Part shown: one piece after another, positions 1-8,923 of the stretch
Position numbering within the stretch: the stretch's first letter is position 1
Layout of the letters: every line of letters begins with the position of its first letter
Assembly (NCBI GenBank): GCA_022760735.1
Contig: JAKELU010000001.1
Coordinates: 340,774-404,773, forward strand
Direction: 5' to 3'
DNA from: Firmicutes bacterium FC7
Lineage (GTDB): Bacteria > Bacillota > Clostridia > Tissierellales > Tissierellaceae
DNA: 64,000 bases
Translations under genes and position numbers: made by a program
Notes under the pieces: generated by a model
Databases searched by the model: none
Seen by the model: only the letters and a program-made list of their open reading frames with translations
What the model was told of the DNA's origin: nothing

Positions 1-1291
1 CAACTGTAACCTCTGTATCCTTTGTATTTACTTCTACATTATCTGCTTTTGCTTCTACGCTTTTTACAGAACCTTTTCCTTCGATTTTTGTACCTTCACT
101 ATTTACTTCTACTTTTTCTACCTTTCCACCATCTGCAACATTAATTACAGATTTTTCAGCTTGTTTAGTAGTTTCAATATTTTTAACTTCTCCTGATATT
201 TCAACCTTAGCTTCTTCTGCATTTATTGTAACTTTATTTATTGTCGAATTGCTTGAAACTACAAATTGAGAGTTTGATGCTGAAATATTTACATTCTCAA
301 TAGTTGCATTATTTGCTGTTATTTGAATGTCTGTAGCAGCAACTGTTAAAGTCCCTATTGTACCTTCAATTATAACATCATCATTACCGTCTACTACTAC
401 TTCTCCTACCTCTGTACCATCTTCAGCTAACACTCTAATTTTTCCATCAACGCGTGCAATTACAATGTTTTTGATATTAGAATTTCCTGTAATTCTAATG
501 GAGTTTTCTCCACCACCACGGATAATTGTTCTTCCTGTAACATTTACATTATCAAGAACTACATCTCCATCTCCAACTCCATCACCTATGATTAAGTCTC
601 CTTCTACTGTAACATCTTTAAGTGTTACATTTGGAACATTAATCATTACATTTCCTTTAGACAGCGAAGTATATGTACCCGCTTCTTTAATATATACCTT
701 TACTAAATTGTCCATAATTTTGGCAAATTCAGCTCTAGTAATATTTTGCTTTGGATTTAGAATTCCATTAGATCCATTTACATAACCTGCTGCTACTAGA
801 GAAGCTACTCCATCCTTTGCCCAAGTACTAACTAGTGCACTATCTGTAAATCGATCTAATACACCTAAATTAGCTCCACTAAGCTTGAAAGCTCTAGATA
901 ATACTACAAAAGCTTCTTCACGTGTAATATTGCTTTCTGGACTTAACTTGCTTCCATCTCCTTTAAAGGTTTGCATTTGTACTGCTTTTGCCATATCATC
1001 GTAATACCATGCACTTGGTGAGACATCTGTAAATTTACTAATATCCACCTTTTCTATTGTTCCAAATGCACGATTTACTACTGCTGCCATTTGAGCTCTA
1101 GTTAGATTCTCATTTGGCATAATTTTACCATTTGAACCTTTTAACAGCCCATTAGAAACTGCATTTTTTAATGCTGCTGTAGACCAGTTATTAGGCATAT
1201 CAGTAAATTCTGATAACCCAAAAACACTAGCTGGAAATACAGCAATTATTATTGCTATAGATACCAAAATAGCAAAACTGTTTTTCCTCAT
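1..1291 (-). CDS. SLH-domain surface protein (C-terminus cut by window edge)
   Basis: The frame is open from ATG at 1291 to the window edge, giving about 430 residues without a stop. An AAAGGAGG ribosome binding site lies just upstream of the ATG. Residues 1-23 form a signal peptide. Three S-layer homology repeats follow (about 27-70, 82-140 and 145-195), each with the FTD...W and ITRAE/LTRAQ signatures; this triple unit normally binds pyruvylated secondary wall polymer. From about residue 205 the chain becomes Val/Ile/Asn/Gly-rich short strands typical of a right-handed beta-solenoid. The role is probably a wall-anchored surface protein; the substrate or partner is unknown. It is not obviously a paralogue of the other SLH proteins here beyond the SLH domains. 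Confidence 0.9.
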   Translation of the reverse strand, partial: MRKNSFAILVSIAIIIAVFPASVFGLSEFTDMPNNWSTAALKNAVSNGLLKGSNGKIMPNENLTRAQMAAVVNRAFGTIEKVDISKFTDVSPSAWYYDDMAKAVQMQTFKGDGSKLSPESNITREEAFVVLSRAFKLSGANLGVLDRFTDSALVSTWAKDGVASLVAAGYVNGSNGILNPKQNITRAEFAKIMDNLVKVYIKEAGTYTSLSKGNVMINVPNVTLKDVTVEGDLIIGDGVGDGDVVLDNVNVTGRTIIRGGGENSIRITGNSNIKNIVIARVDGKIRVLAEDGTEVGEVVVDGNDDVIIEGTIGTLTVAATDIQITANNATIENVNISASNSQFVVSSNSTINKVTINAEEAKVEISGEVKNIETTKQAEKSVINVADGGKVEKVEVNSEGTKIEGKGSVKSVEAKADNVEVNTKDTEVTV

Positions 1292-1490
1292 ATTTTCCTC
1301 CTTTGATATATAAGATTTAAGAAATATGAATGTTATTGTAATTAGACTGGATATTTTGGTATATATTGCTATTGATAATATTATAACGCATGATTCCATA
1401 TTTTGTTAGGGAATTTTCCTATTTTCCTAATTTTTTTCAAACGCTTGCACTAAAAAGCTATATATCCTTTGAAGGAAGTTTTTATTCAAA

Positions 1491-1530
1491 AAAAAGACAT
1501 CAACCATAATAGTATGATTGATGTCTTTTT
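1491..1530 (-). terminator. Terminator after the RND permease gene
   Basis: Perfect 13-bp stem (AAAAAGACATCAA with TTGATGTCTTTTT) ending in a T-run when read on the minus strand. It lies 12 bases after the permease stop codon and closes the efflux operon. Confidence 0.85.
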
Positions 1531-1541
1531 GGAATTTATAA

Positions 1542-4500
1542 CTAATTTACTACCTTATCCTTTATCTTTCTAACTTTGGCTTTTGCAGAAGTTGATAAAT
1601 CATCAAATACAGTATATAGTACTGGAACAAGAACTAGGGTTAAAACAGTGGATAAAAGCAATCCTCCTATAACTACAGTACCCATAGGAGCCATCAACTC
1701 TGCCCCCTCTCCAATACCAAGTGTCATTGGCACTAATCCTAATATAGTGGTCAATGTAGTCATTAGAATAGGTCTTAGTCTAATCGGTCCAGCTATATTA
1801 ATGGCTTCTTCTCTTTCTTTTTCTTCCTTACGCAAAATATTGATATAGTCAATTAATATAATACCATTGTTTACAACTATACCAGATAGAATAATTGCAC
1901 CAATTAGAGCAGTTACTCCTAATGCCCTCCCAGTTAAGAAAAGCGCTAAGGCTCCACCTGAGAAAGCTAAAGGTATTGTAAACATAATGATAAATGGATA
2001 TATTAAGGATTCAAACTGTGCTGCCATTACCATATATATCAGTATTATGGCAAGCAATAGTGCTAATGCAAGCTGTGTAAATGCTTCAATCATCTCTTGA
2101 TTTTCTCCACCAATTGAGTAATTATATCCCTTTGGCATATTATATTCTTCTAGCTTCTTCTCAATATCTGCCATTATGCTTCCTAAATCCCTATCAACGA
2201 TTTGGCCTGTAACTGATACTACTCTTTCTTGCCCCTGACGATTTATAACCGTAGGTCCTTTTATAATAGACAAATCCGCTAACTGACTTAATGGAATATT
2301 TATGCCACTAGGAGTATTTATCTCCATTTGTTCAAAATTAGCTATGCTATCCGTAACCTCTCCTATACCTCTAATAACTACATCTATTTCTTCACCCTGA
2401 ACTTTATATCTAGTAGCAGTTACTCCAGATGCTCCAGCTCTTACAGCAGATGCTACTTGAGCTGCTGTTAATCCATATGTTGCAGCTATATCCTTCTTGA
2501 TTAAAACCTCCAATTCAGGAACAGCTTCACTTAAGCTAGTCTTTACCTCTCTTGTTCCCTGAACACTTTCTATAATCGCCTTGAAATCATTGGATATGTC
2601 TTCAAGCACATCGAGTTCAGCTCCCCTAATACTGATACTTATAGGACTTCCTCCTGTAAAGCTCATACTTGAAGTTGCAGTTACTGATATATCAGCTCCA
2701 GGGATATCCTTCAACAAGCTTCTAATCTCTTCAGCAACTTGTGCCGTACTTCTATCCCTTTCACTTAGTTTAATCAAAGTTACATTTATACTGGCTCCAT
2801 TAGTAGAAAGACTTCCTCCCATCATAATGTTCCCTGAACCTATATTAGAGAATATAATATCCAATTCATCTATTGATGATATCTTATCTTCTATAACCTT
2901 TACTACTTCTTCCACCTTTTCTATTTCTGATCCCAAAGGTAAGCTTATATTTATGGATATGGTTCCTTCATCTGTAGCTGGTAAGAATTCCATACCTACA
3001 GCAAATATGCTGAGAATGCTGGCTACAAATATAGAAGCAGCAAGAATGATAGTGGTCTTTCTTCTATTAAGAGCTTTATTCAACAACTTAACGTAAGTTC
3101 CTTGAATCTTGTTCAGTATATTATCAAATACATCATATAACTTTTGTAGTTTTTTCTTCTTCTGTATCGCCCCTTCCTCACCATCTACTGTTAATATCTT
3201 TGAAGATAGCATAGGTATCAATGTTAGAGAAACTAACAGAGATGCCCCTAGAGACAATGATACAGTTAAGGCAAAATCCTTAAATATACTCCCTACCATA
3301 CCCTCAACAAATATTATAGGAATAAATACTGCAATAGTAGTTAGAGTAGATGCAACAATGGACAAGCCTACTTCCGATGCCCCATCTATGGCAGCATCTA
3401 TCTTAGAATGTCCTTCAGTTCTATATCTGAAGATATTCTCTAATACAACTATAGAACTATCCACCAGCATACCTACAGCTAAGGCTAATCCACCCAAGGT
3501 CATCATATTTAGAGTTATTCCATTGACATACAATAGAATAAATGATGCAATCAATGATATTGGAATTGATACACCAATAATCAGTGTAGTTCTTACATTT
3601 TTCAAAAATATATATAGAATTAGAACAGCTAGCAATGAACCAAATATAGCATTTTTGGCAACTGCATTTATGGATTGCTTAATAAACATTGCTGTATCCA
3701 TTACTATATCTATTTGGACATTAGGATAATCCTCTTGAAGAGCTTTTATTTCTTCATTGATTAAATCAGCAACCTGTACAGTATTTTTCCCTGATTGCTT
3801 TTGTATGGAAATGTTAATAGTCTCCCTACCATTTGTTCTAGATATTGAACTAACTTCTTTATTGATCAGTTCAACTTGTGCTACATCCTGTAGCTTGATA
3901 ACATCACCTGTCATTAAAGGTATAGGCATATCCTTTATTTCATCAATATCTTTGAATTCTCCAGTTACCCTTATGGCTAGCTTTTGATCTCCCTTGCTAA
4001 CATTTCCACCAGGAAGATTCATATTTGATGCGCCAATTAATTGGGATAGTTGATTTATACTTAAGCCATAATTAGCTAATTCACTTTCTTCCACAGATAT
4101 TTCAATCTCTTTTGAAAATCCTCCACCTATACTAACAGAAGCTACTCCATCCAATCTTTCAAGTCTTTGACTAAATGTATCTTCTGCCAATGTTTGCAGT
4201 TCAGCCAAATCTCCATCAGTTGATAAAGCCACTTGAATAATAGGCATAGAATTTGGATCTACCTTTAAAACCATTGGATCATTAGCATCCTCAGGTAGAA
4301 ATCCTTTTACCATATCAACCTTCTCTCTAATCTCCAATGTGGCCATATCCATATCCGTTCCAAAATTGAACAGAGCTATAACTAAGGAATTCCCTTCTGA
4401 GGACATAGACTCAACCTGGTCGATATTACCTACAGTAGATATGGCACCTTCTATCTGCTTAGTAATGAGATTTTCAACTTCTTGAGGTCCTGCACCAGAA

Positions 4501-4652
4501 TATGATGTAGAAACAACTGCTACAGGTATTTCTATTTCAGGAAACAGGTCTATAGGCAAATAAGTCAATGAAATACTTCCCAGTAGCACAACTATCAAAA
4601 CTAGCATAGTTATAGTAACGGGTCTTTTTACCGATAATTTAGATAAATTCAT
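1542..4652 (-). CDS. RND-family efflux permease (AcrB/MexB-like)
   Basis: At 1036 residues it has the normal size and layout of an RND pump: one N-terminal membrane helix, a large extracytoplasmic loop (about 30-330), a TM2-6 bundle, a second loop (about 560-850) and TM7-12. The TM4 stretch VGMLVDSSIVVLENI carries the acidic residue used for proton relay. It should export small hydrophobic or lipid-like substrates using the proton motive force. The upstream adaptor gene ends two bases before this start, so they form one operon. RND pumps in single-membrane Firmicutes lack an outer membrane to cross; a TolC-like gene lies at 16.5-17.7 kb. The substrate cannot be told from sequence. Confidence 0.93.
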   Translation of the reverse strand: MNLSKLSVKRPVTITMLVLIVVLLGSISLTYLPIDLFPEIEIPVAVVSTSYSGAGPQEVENLITKQIEGAISTVGNIDQVESMSSEGNSLVIALFNFGTDMDMATLEIREKVDMVKGFLPEDANDPMVLKVDPNSMPIIQVALSTDGDLAELQTLAEDTFSQRLERLDGVASVSIGGGFSKEIEISVEESELANYGLSINQLSQLIGASNMNLPGGNVSKGDQKLAIRVTGEFKDIDEIKDMPIPLMTGDVIKLQDVAQVELINKEVSSISRTNGRETINISIQKQSGKNTVQVADLINEEIKALQEDYPNVQIDIVMDTAMFIKQSINAVAKNAIFGSLLAVLILYIFLKNVRTTLIIGVSIPISLIASFILLYVNGITLNMMTLGGLALAVGMLVDSSIVVLENIFRYRTEGHSKIDAAIDGASEVGLSIVASTLTTIAVFIPIIFVEGMVGSIFKDFALTVSLSLGASLLVSLTLIPMLSSKILTVDGEEGAIQKKKKLQKLYDVFDNILNKIQGTYVKLLNKALNRRKTTIILAASIFVASILSIFAVGMEFLPATDEGTISINISLPLGSEIEKVEEVVKVIEDKISSIDELDIIFSNIGSGNIMMGGSLSTNGASINVTLIKLSERDRSTAQVAEEIRSLLKDIPGADISVTATSSMSFTGGSPISISIRGAELDVLEDISNDFKAIIESVQGTREVKTSLSEAVPELEVLIKKDIAATYGLTAAQVASAVRAGASGVTATRYKVQGEEIDVVIRGIGEVTDSIANFEQMEINTPSGINIPLSQLADLSIIKGPTVINRQGQERVVSVTGQIVDRDLGSIMADIEKKLEEYNMPKGYNYSIGGENQEMIEAFTQLALALLLAIILIYMVMAAQFESLIYPFIIMFTIPLAFSGGALALFLTGRALGVTALIGAIILSGIVVNNGIILIDYINILRKEEKEREEAINIAGPIRLRPILMTTLTTILGLVPMTLGIGEGAELMAPMGTVVIGGLLLSTVLTLVLVPVLYTVFDDLSTSAKAKVRKIKDKVVN

Positions 4653-4654
4653 TA

Positions 4655-5875
4655 CTACTCACCCCTTACTACTTTCACTTTTCCACCATTTTCTACATAG
4701 TGTTGACCTTCTACTATTACTTTATCTCCTTCTGAAATCCCTGCCTTTATTTCAATAAGGTTTCCTGTATCCAACCCTACAGTTACTTCCTTTTCTACAG
4801 CTATATCTCCATCTACTACATATATGACTCTTTTTCCATCTTTATCTAGAACTGCGTTAGATTTAACTACTATAGCAGAATCCACTTGATCCATATTTAT
4901 TTTTACCTTTCCGTTCATTCCAGGTCTTATATTATTATCCACATTATCTAGGTATACTTTTACTGGATATAGTTGACTTCTTGCATCTGCAGTAGGACTA
5001 ATATAGCTTATAGTACTGGTAACATATTCGTCAAAAGCAGCTGAAACATTTACCTTTACCTCTTGACCTACCTCAAGTTTGTTTACCATATTTTCAACTA
5101 CATTAAATTGAATATATACCTTGTCCTTATCTACGATTGTAGCTGCCGCTTGAGCATTAGTTACAATTTGTCCTTGCTTCACATTTAAGGAAGATACAAC
5201 CCCACTTATTGGAGCTGTTACAACTGTATTGTTTAAGCCATTTAATGCTTGTTCATATGCTATTTCAGCCTGTCTTAATTGGTTTAGAGATTGTTCATAA
5301 GCTATTTGAGCTTGATTTAATTGAGCCTCCAAAACGCCAATATTCTTGTCACTTGCAGCTAGTTCTGCCTGTTCTAATTGGCTCTTTGATACTGCCCCTT
5401 CTTCATAGAGCTTTCTTGTACGCTCTAAATTTAACTGTGCATTTTCAATCTTTTCTAAATTTAAATCATAATTTAATTTGGCAGTATTGATATTGTTTTC
5501 TGCCTGAGCAACTGACTTTTTAGCTAAATCAACTGCATTTGCAGCTTGCTCAACACTTTTTAAAATATCATCTTTCTCTATAGTAAAAAGGATAGCGCCT
5601 TCTTCAACATAATCACCTAACTTTACATCTACGCTTGTCACAATTCCCATAGCTTTAGGAATAATCATAATCTCCTCATTAGCTACCACTTTGCCATTTA
5701 AGGTAATCTCGTTTGCAATTGTATCGACATAAGCAGAAGCTACCTCTACTGGTGTATAATCCTCTTCAATCTTTGAACCTGTATCTTCTAAATTTTTGCC
5801 GCAGCCTGACAAAAGGCTAATGACCAACATTAAGATAATTATTAAAAAAATATAATGTCTAAACTTTTTTCCCAT
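4655..5875 (-). CDS. RND periplasmic-adaptor-like lipoprotein (HlyD/MFP family)
   Basis: The protein has a lipobox (SLLSGCGK), a biotinyl-lipoyl-like half motif, a long heptad-rich coiled coil (roughly residues 90-220), then beta-barrel and membrane-proximal domains, the order of RND membrane-fusion proteins. I chose the ATG at 5875 rather than the upstream ATG at 5929: TAGGAGGTC sits at ideal distance before 5875 and the residues before it do not resemble a leader, while MGKKFRHYIF begins a lipoprotein signal. It should bridge the permease at 1542-4652 to an exit duct or the wall. No strong promoter was identified in the 320 bases upstream. Confidence 0.9.
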   Translation of the reverse strand: MGKKFRHYIFLIIILMLVISLLSGCGKNLEDTGSKIEEDYTPVEVASAYVDTIANEITLNGKVVANEEIMIIPKAMGIVTSVDVKLGDYVEEGAILFTIEKDDILKSVEQAANAVDLAKKSVAQAENNINTAKLNYDLNLEKIENAQLNLERTRKLYEEGAVSKSQLEQAELAASDKNIGVLEAQLNQAQIAYEQSLNQLRQAEIAYEQALNGLNNTVVTAPISGVVSSLNVKQGQIVTNAQAAATIVDKDKVYIQFNVVENMVNKLEVGQEVKVNVSAAFDEYVTSTISYISPTADARSQLYPVKVYLDNVDNNIRPGMNGKVKINMDQVDSAIVVKSNAVLDKDGKRVIYVVDGDIAVEKEVTVGLDTGNLIEIKAGISEGDKVIVEGQHYVENGGKVKVVRGE

Positions 5876-6148
5876 TACTTGACCTCCTATTGATTTGTAT
5901 ATAACACACTCTATATATTTATGTACCATCTCTAATGCCTATACTATATCTACAGTTGCATTTTTTCTTCACTCCCATAATAAATTACCCATACTTTCCC
6001 GTGTACTATATTGCCAAAGAATTATGAACTAATCATTAACAATTGTACTAAAACCTTTAAATTTATATTTAATAATCAAAGACCTTTATACCCTTCTACA
6101 GTAATATATAACGATGAGATACTGTTGTCAATTGCTGGCAACAAAAAT

Positions 6149-6170
6149 GCAGCAAGATTTCTCTTGCTGC
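6149..6170 (-). terminator. Terminator after aminotransferase gene
   Basis: Nine-base-pair stem (GCAGCAAGA with TCTTGCTGC), TTTC loop, followed by ATTTTTG on the minus strand. It ends the symporter-aminotransferase operon. Confidence 0.75.
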
Positions 6171-6194
6171 TAAAACAATAAATATATAAGCACC

Positions 6195-7385
6195 TTACTC
6201 TACTTGTGTACTTAATTGGTTGACTGCATTTCTTAGATTTTCTAAAGCCTTTTTAATTGTGGACCTAGGACAAGCTATATTCATCCTCATGAAGCCTTCC
6301 CCCACTTTACCAAACCAATAGCCACTATCTAATGCTAAGCCAGCTTTGTTAATAAAAAGGTCGTCTAATTCTTCTATACTTAGGCCTAAGTCTCTACAAT
6401 CCATCCATAAAAGATAAGTTCCTTCAAGTTCATATGCTCTTATTCCAGGTATATTTTCATTAATATATTTTATAGAATAATCAATATTGTCCTTTAGAAA
6501 ATCCACCAACCCGTCAACCCACTCATGACCTTGTTCGTATAAAACTTGAGTTACCTCTTGACTGAATACATTGGACCTGTTCAAATCCAAAAGACCTAAT
6601 TCCTTCCTATAAGTAGCCATCATCTCTTTATTGTTTATAATGCAATAGGCACTATGAAGACCAGCTATGTTAAAAGTTTTACTTGGAGCTGTACAAGTTA
6701 TAGAGTTATTTAAAAATTCTTCAGATATGCTGGCAAATGGTATATGTTTATTAGGTTTATAAACCAAATCAAAGTGAATTTCATCCGATACCACCAAAAC
6801 GTTATTGTCGATACATATCCTACCTAAACGCTCCAACTCTTCTTTAGTCCACACTCTTCCCCCCGGATTATGAGGATTACAAAGAATCATCATCTTACAA
6901 TCTTGATCACTTGCCTTTTTCTCTAAATCTTCATAATCCATGTAGTACTTACCATCTTTCAGCACTAGATTGTTCTCCACTATAACCCTATTATTTCCCT
7001 TGATTATGTTAAAGAAAGGGTAATAAACAGGAGGTTGAATAATTATCTTATCCCCTTCTTTAGTAAACTTTCTTATCATCATATTAAGTAAAAATACAAC
7101 ACCAGGTCCATACTCAATACTATCTCTACTGACCTTTAAATTATGTCTACGATCCAGCCAATTTACTATCGAGTCATAGAACTCTGGCATCCTTTTAGAG
7201 TACCCAAATATGCCATGATCAGCTCTTTTTTTAATGGCTTCTATCATAAAGTCAGGAGATTTTACATCCATATCAGCCACCCAAAGGGGTATTAGGTCAT
7301 TTCTACCAAAGTTTATATCCATCTCATCATATTTCACTGATTTTGTATTATATCTATTTATACTGTCATCATCATATTTATACAT
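6195..7385 (-). CDS. PLP-dependent MalY/PatB-type aminotransferase / cystathionine beta-lyase-like enzyme
   Basis: Length (396 residues) and motifs are those of fold-type I class I/II aminotransferases in the MalY/PatB branch: PLWVADMD near the N-terminus, NPHNPGGR at 170-177, DEIH at 201-204, the Schiff-base lysine K236 in APSKTFNIAGL, and a C-terminal FMRMNIACPR with the carboxylate-binding arginine. Members usually cleave C-S bonds of cystathionine or related thiol amino acids, releasing pyruvate and ammonia. It begins 16 bases after the symporter and shares its sigma-54 promoter, so it probably degrades the amino acid that the symporter imports. True aminotransferase activity is the alternative. 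Confidence 0.88.
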   Translation of the reverse strand: MYKYDDDSINRYNTKSVKYDEMDINFGRNDLIPLWVADMDVKSPDFMIEAIKKRADHGIFGYSKRMPEFYDSIVNWLDRRHNLKVSRDSIEYGPGVVFLLNMMIRKFTKEGDKIIIQPPVYYPFFNIIKGNNRVIVENNLVLKDGKYYMDYEDLEKKASDQDCKMMILCNPHNPGGRVWTKEELERLGRICIDNNVLVVSDEIHFDLVYKPNKHIPFASISEEFLNNSITCTAPSKTFNIAGLHSAYCIINNKEMMATYRKELGLLDLNRSNVFSQEVTQVLYEQGHEWVDGLVDFLKDNIDYSIKYINENIPGIRAYELEGTYLLWMDCRDLGLSIEELDDLFINKAGLALDSGYWFGKVGEGFMRMNIACPRSTIKKALENLRNAVNQLSTQVE

Positions 7386-7401
7386 GTCTTCACCTTCTTA
7401 A

Positions 7402-8670
7402 TTATGATATACTATCCTGAACTTGTTTCTTCTTCATCCAATCCTTTCCATCAACAATTCTACTAACCATCAAGCTAACTACTGTATCACCTGTGGAATT
7501 TACCATTGTAGCAATAGGGTCTGTCAACAAACCAATAGTTAGTATTACAGGTAGAACTTCTTGATTAAATCCATAGAAGCTCAATATTATTAGCTCACCC
7601 ATCATACCCCCACCTGGAATACCGCTAAGTATAACTCCAGACATTGTGGAAATGAGTATAGCAGGTATCCATACATCTAACCCAACAAAGTCTAGATTGA
7701 AAAGCCCAAATAGGAAAGCTATTTTAAACAGTGTAGTCATAACAGCACCATCCATGTGAATGGTAGCTCCTAAAGGTAATATAATACTGCTTATATCTTC
7801 ACTAACACCCATTCTCTTGGTAGCTGCAAAGTTAGTAGGCAATGTTGCTATAGAGCTTTGAGTAGCTAAAGATGTTACTGCAGAAGGGAAAATATTCTTG
7901 TAAAATATCTTAATTGCGTCAACACCACCAGCAAAGTATGCATAACCAGTAAAAGCAATAAAGAAATAAACGATACATATTGGGAAGAACATTACTATAG
8001 CTTTACCATAGGCCCCTATTAACTCAGAACCATAATCTCCAATTAGAGCAGCAAAATATGCTCCTAAGCCTATTGGTGCATATAACATAATGATGCTAAT
8101 CAACTTCATGAGTGCTTCAGCCATTATGTCAAGGAATAAAACTACTGGGTTGTTTTCGATATCTTTAGTTACAAAGCTGATACAGTAACCTAGGGCAATG
8201 GAGAAAATAATTAATGGTAACATTGCACTCCTAGATAGGATTTTACTAAAGTCATTTACTGATATAGCACTTACAATCTGGGCTAATACGTTTAACTTTT
8301 CAGGTTCTTCATAAGCACCAAAGTCTATATTGACTCCTTCAGCAGGTGGTATAATAGTAACTACAATTATTAGATAAATAGAAGCTATTATTGCTGTAAT
8401 AAAAAATATTAGCAAAGTATATCTTAAAATCTTACCTAATCGCTTCATATTAGTCATTTTTGCTATGGAGCTAGATAGACTGAAAAATACTAAAGGTACA
8501 ACAGCTGTAAACATTAAATTTAAAAATAATTCACCAAATGGTTTTAGAGCTACAGCCTTCTCTTTAAATACAAGACCAATTATTGAACCAATAATAATAC
8601 CAGTAAGTAGAATTAAAATAAACCGATAGTTCTGCAAAACACTTGATTTTACTTTTCTTTCTTCACTCAT
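7402..8670 (-). CDS. Dicarboxylate/amino acid:cation symporter (DAACS family)
   Basis: The protein has 422 residues with eight or more membrane helices and the DAACS reentrant signatures: a serine-rich SLATQSSIATLP hairpin, GATIHMDGA in TM7, and a C-terminal substrate/sodium site around DPIATMVNSTGD. The family imports glutamate, aspartate, dicarboxylates, serine or cystine-like amino acids with Na+ or H+. Start ATG is preceded by AGGAGGGAAAGC. It is the first gene after a sigma-54 promoter (8743-8758) and is followed by a MalY/PatB enzyme, so a sulfur or hydroxy amino acid substrate is an inference. Confidence 0.92.
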   Translation of the reverse strand: MSEERKVKSSVLQNYRFILILLTGIIIGSIIGLVFKEKAVALKPFGELFLNLMFTAVVPLVFFSLSSSIAKMTNMKRLGKILRYTLLIFFITAIIASIYLIIVVTIIPPAEGVNIDFGAYEEPEKLNVLAQIVSAISVNDFSKILSRSAMLPLIIFSIALGYCISFVTKDIENNPVVLFLDIMAEALMKLISIIMLYAPIGLGAYFAALIGDYGSELIGAYGKAIVMFFPICIVYFFIAFTGYAYFAGGVDAIKIFYKNIFPSAVTSLATQSSIATLPTNFAATKRMGVSEDISSIILPLGATIHMDGAVMTTLFKIAFLFGLFNLDFVGLDVWIPAILISTMSGVILSGIPGGGMMGELIILSFYGFNQEVLPVILTIGLLTDPIATMVNSTGDTVVSLMVSRIVDGKDWMKKKQVQDSIS

Positions 8671-8742
8671 TGCTTTCCCTCCTAATATTTATTAATAATA
8701 CCTAAAGAAAACTGAATACGTTTTCCTTATAACTATTAATTA

Positions 8743-8758
8743 AGCAAAACTTATGCCA
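8743..8758 (-). promoter_or_regulatory. Sigma-54 (-24/-12) promoter for symporter operon
   Basis: On the minus strand the sequence reads TGGCATAAGTTTTGCT: the invariant GG (-24) and GC (-12) are separated by exactly 10 bases and the flanks match TGGCA-N6-TTGC. Predicted start is near 8732, leaving a leader of about 60 bases before the symporter ATG. The divergence-free layout, with a sigma-54 activator encoded just upstream, supports function. Confidence 0.8.
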
Positions 8759-8832
8759 AATATTTGTAAAAAGAGCAAATTATTATACTAATTAAAGTGT
8801 GGTTTATTTCTAATTCTAAAGAGCCTCTAATC

Positions 8833-8844
8833 ATTGAGATCAAT
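8833..8844. promoter_or_regulatory. Candidate activator-binding palindrome upstream of sigma-54 promoter
   Basis: ATTGAGATCAAT is an inverted repeat (ATTGA/TCAAT around GA) about 75 bases upstream of the -24 element. A looser TTCTAAA...TTTAGAA pair at 8814-8856 brackets it. Enhancer-binding proteins usually bind such dyads 80-150 bases upstream of the start. Assignment to the neighbouring activator is inferred only from position. Confidence 0.35.
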
Positions 8845-8883
8845 TTAGATTTAGAACTTTAAAAAATGATAGAAAAATAAATA

Positions 8884-8916
8884 GGGTTAATGGTGTGTTT
8901 TTTCACCCATTAACCC
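8884..8916 (-). terminator. Terminator after sigma-54 activator gene
   Basis: Stem GGGTTAATGG...CCATTAACCC with a T-rich loop, followed by TATTTATTTTTC on the minus strand, just after the activator stop codon at 8924. Confidence 0.7.
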
Positions 8917-8923
8917 ATATAAT

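Noticed and set aside
327-785. Long plus-strand open frame opposite the SLH gene
   Set aside because: Ser/Thr/Pro-rich antisense shadow of the partial SLH gene, which has a signal peptide, SLH motifs and a ribosome binding site on the minus strand.
2581-3729. Two long plus-strand frames within the RND permease
   Set aside because: Antisense shadows; the permease reading frame is complete and has family motifs.
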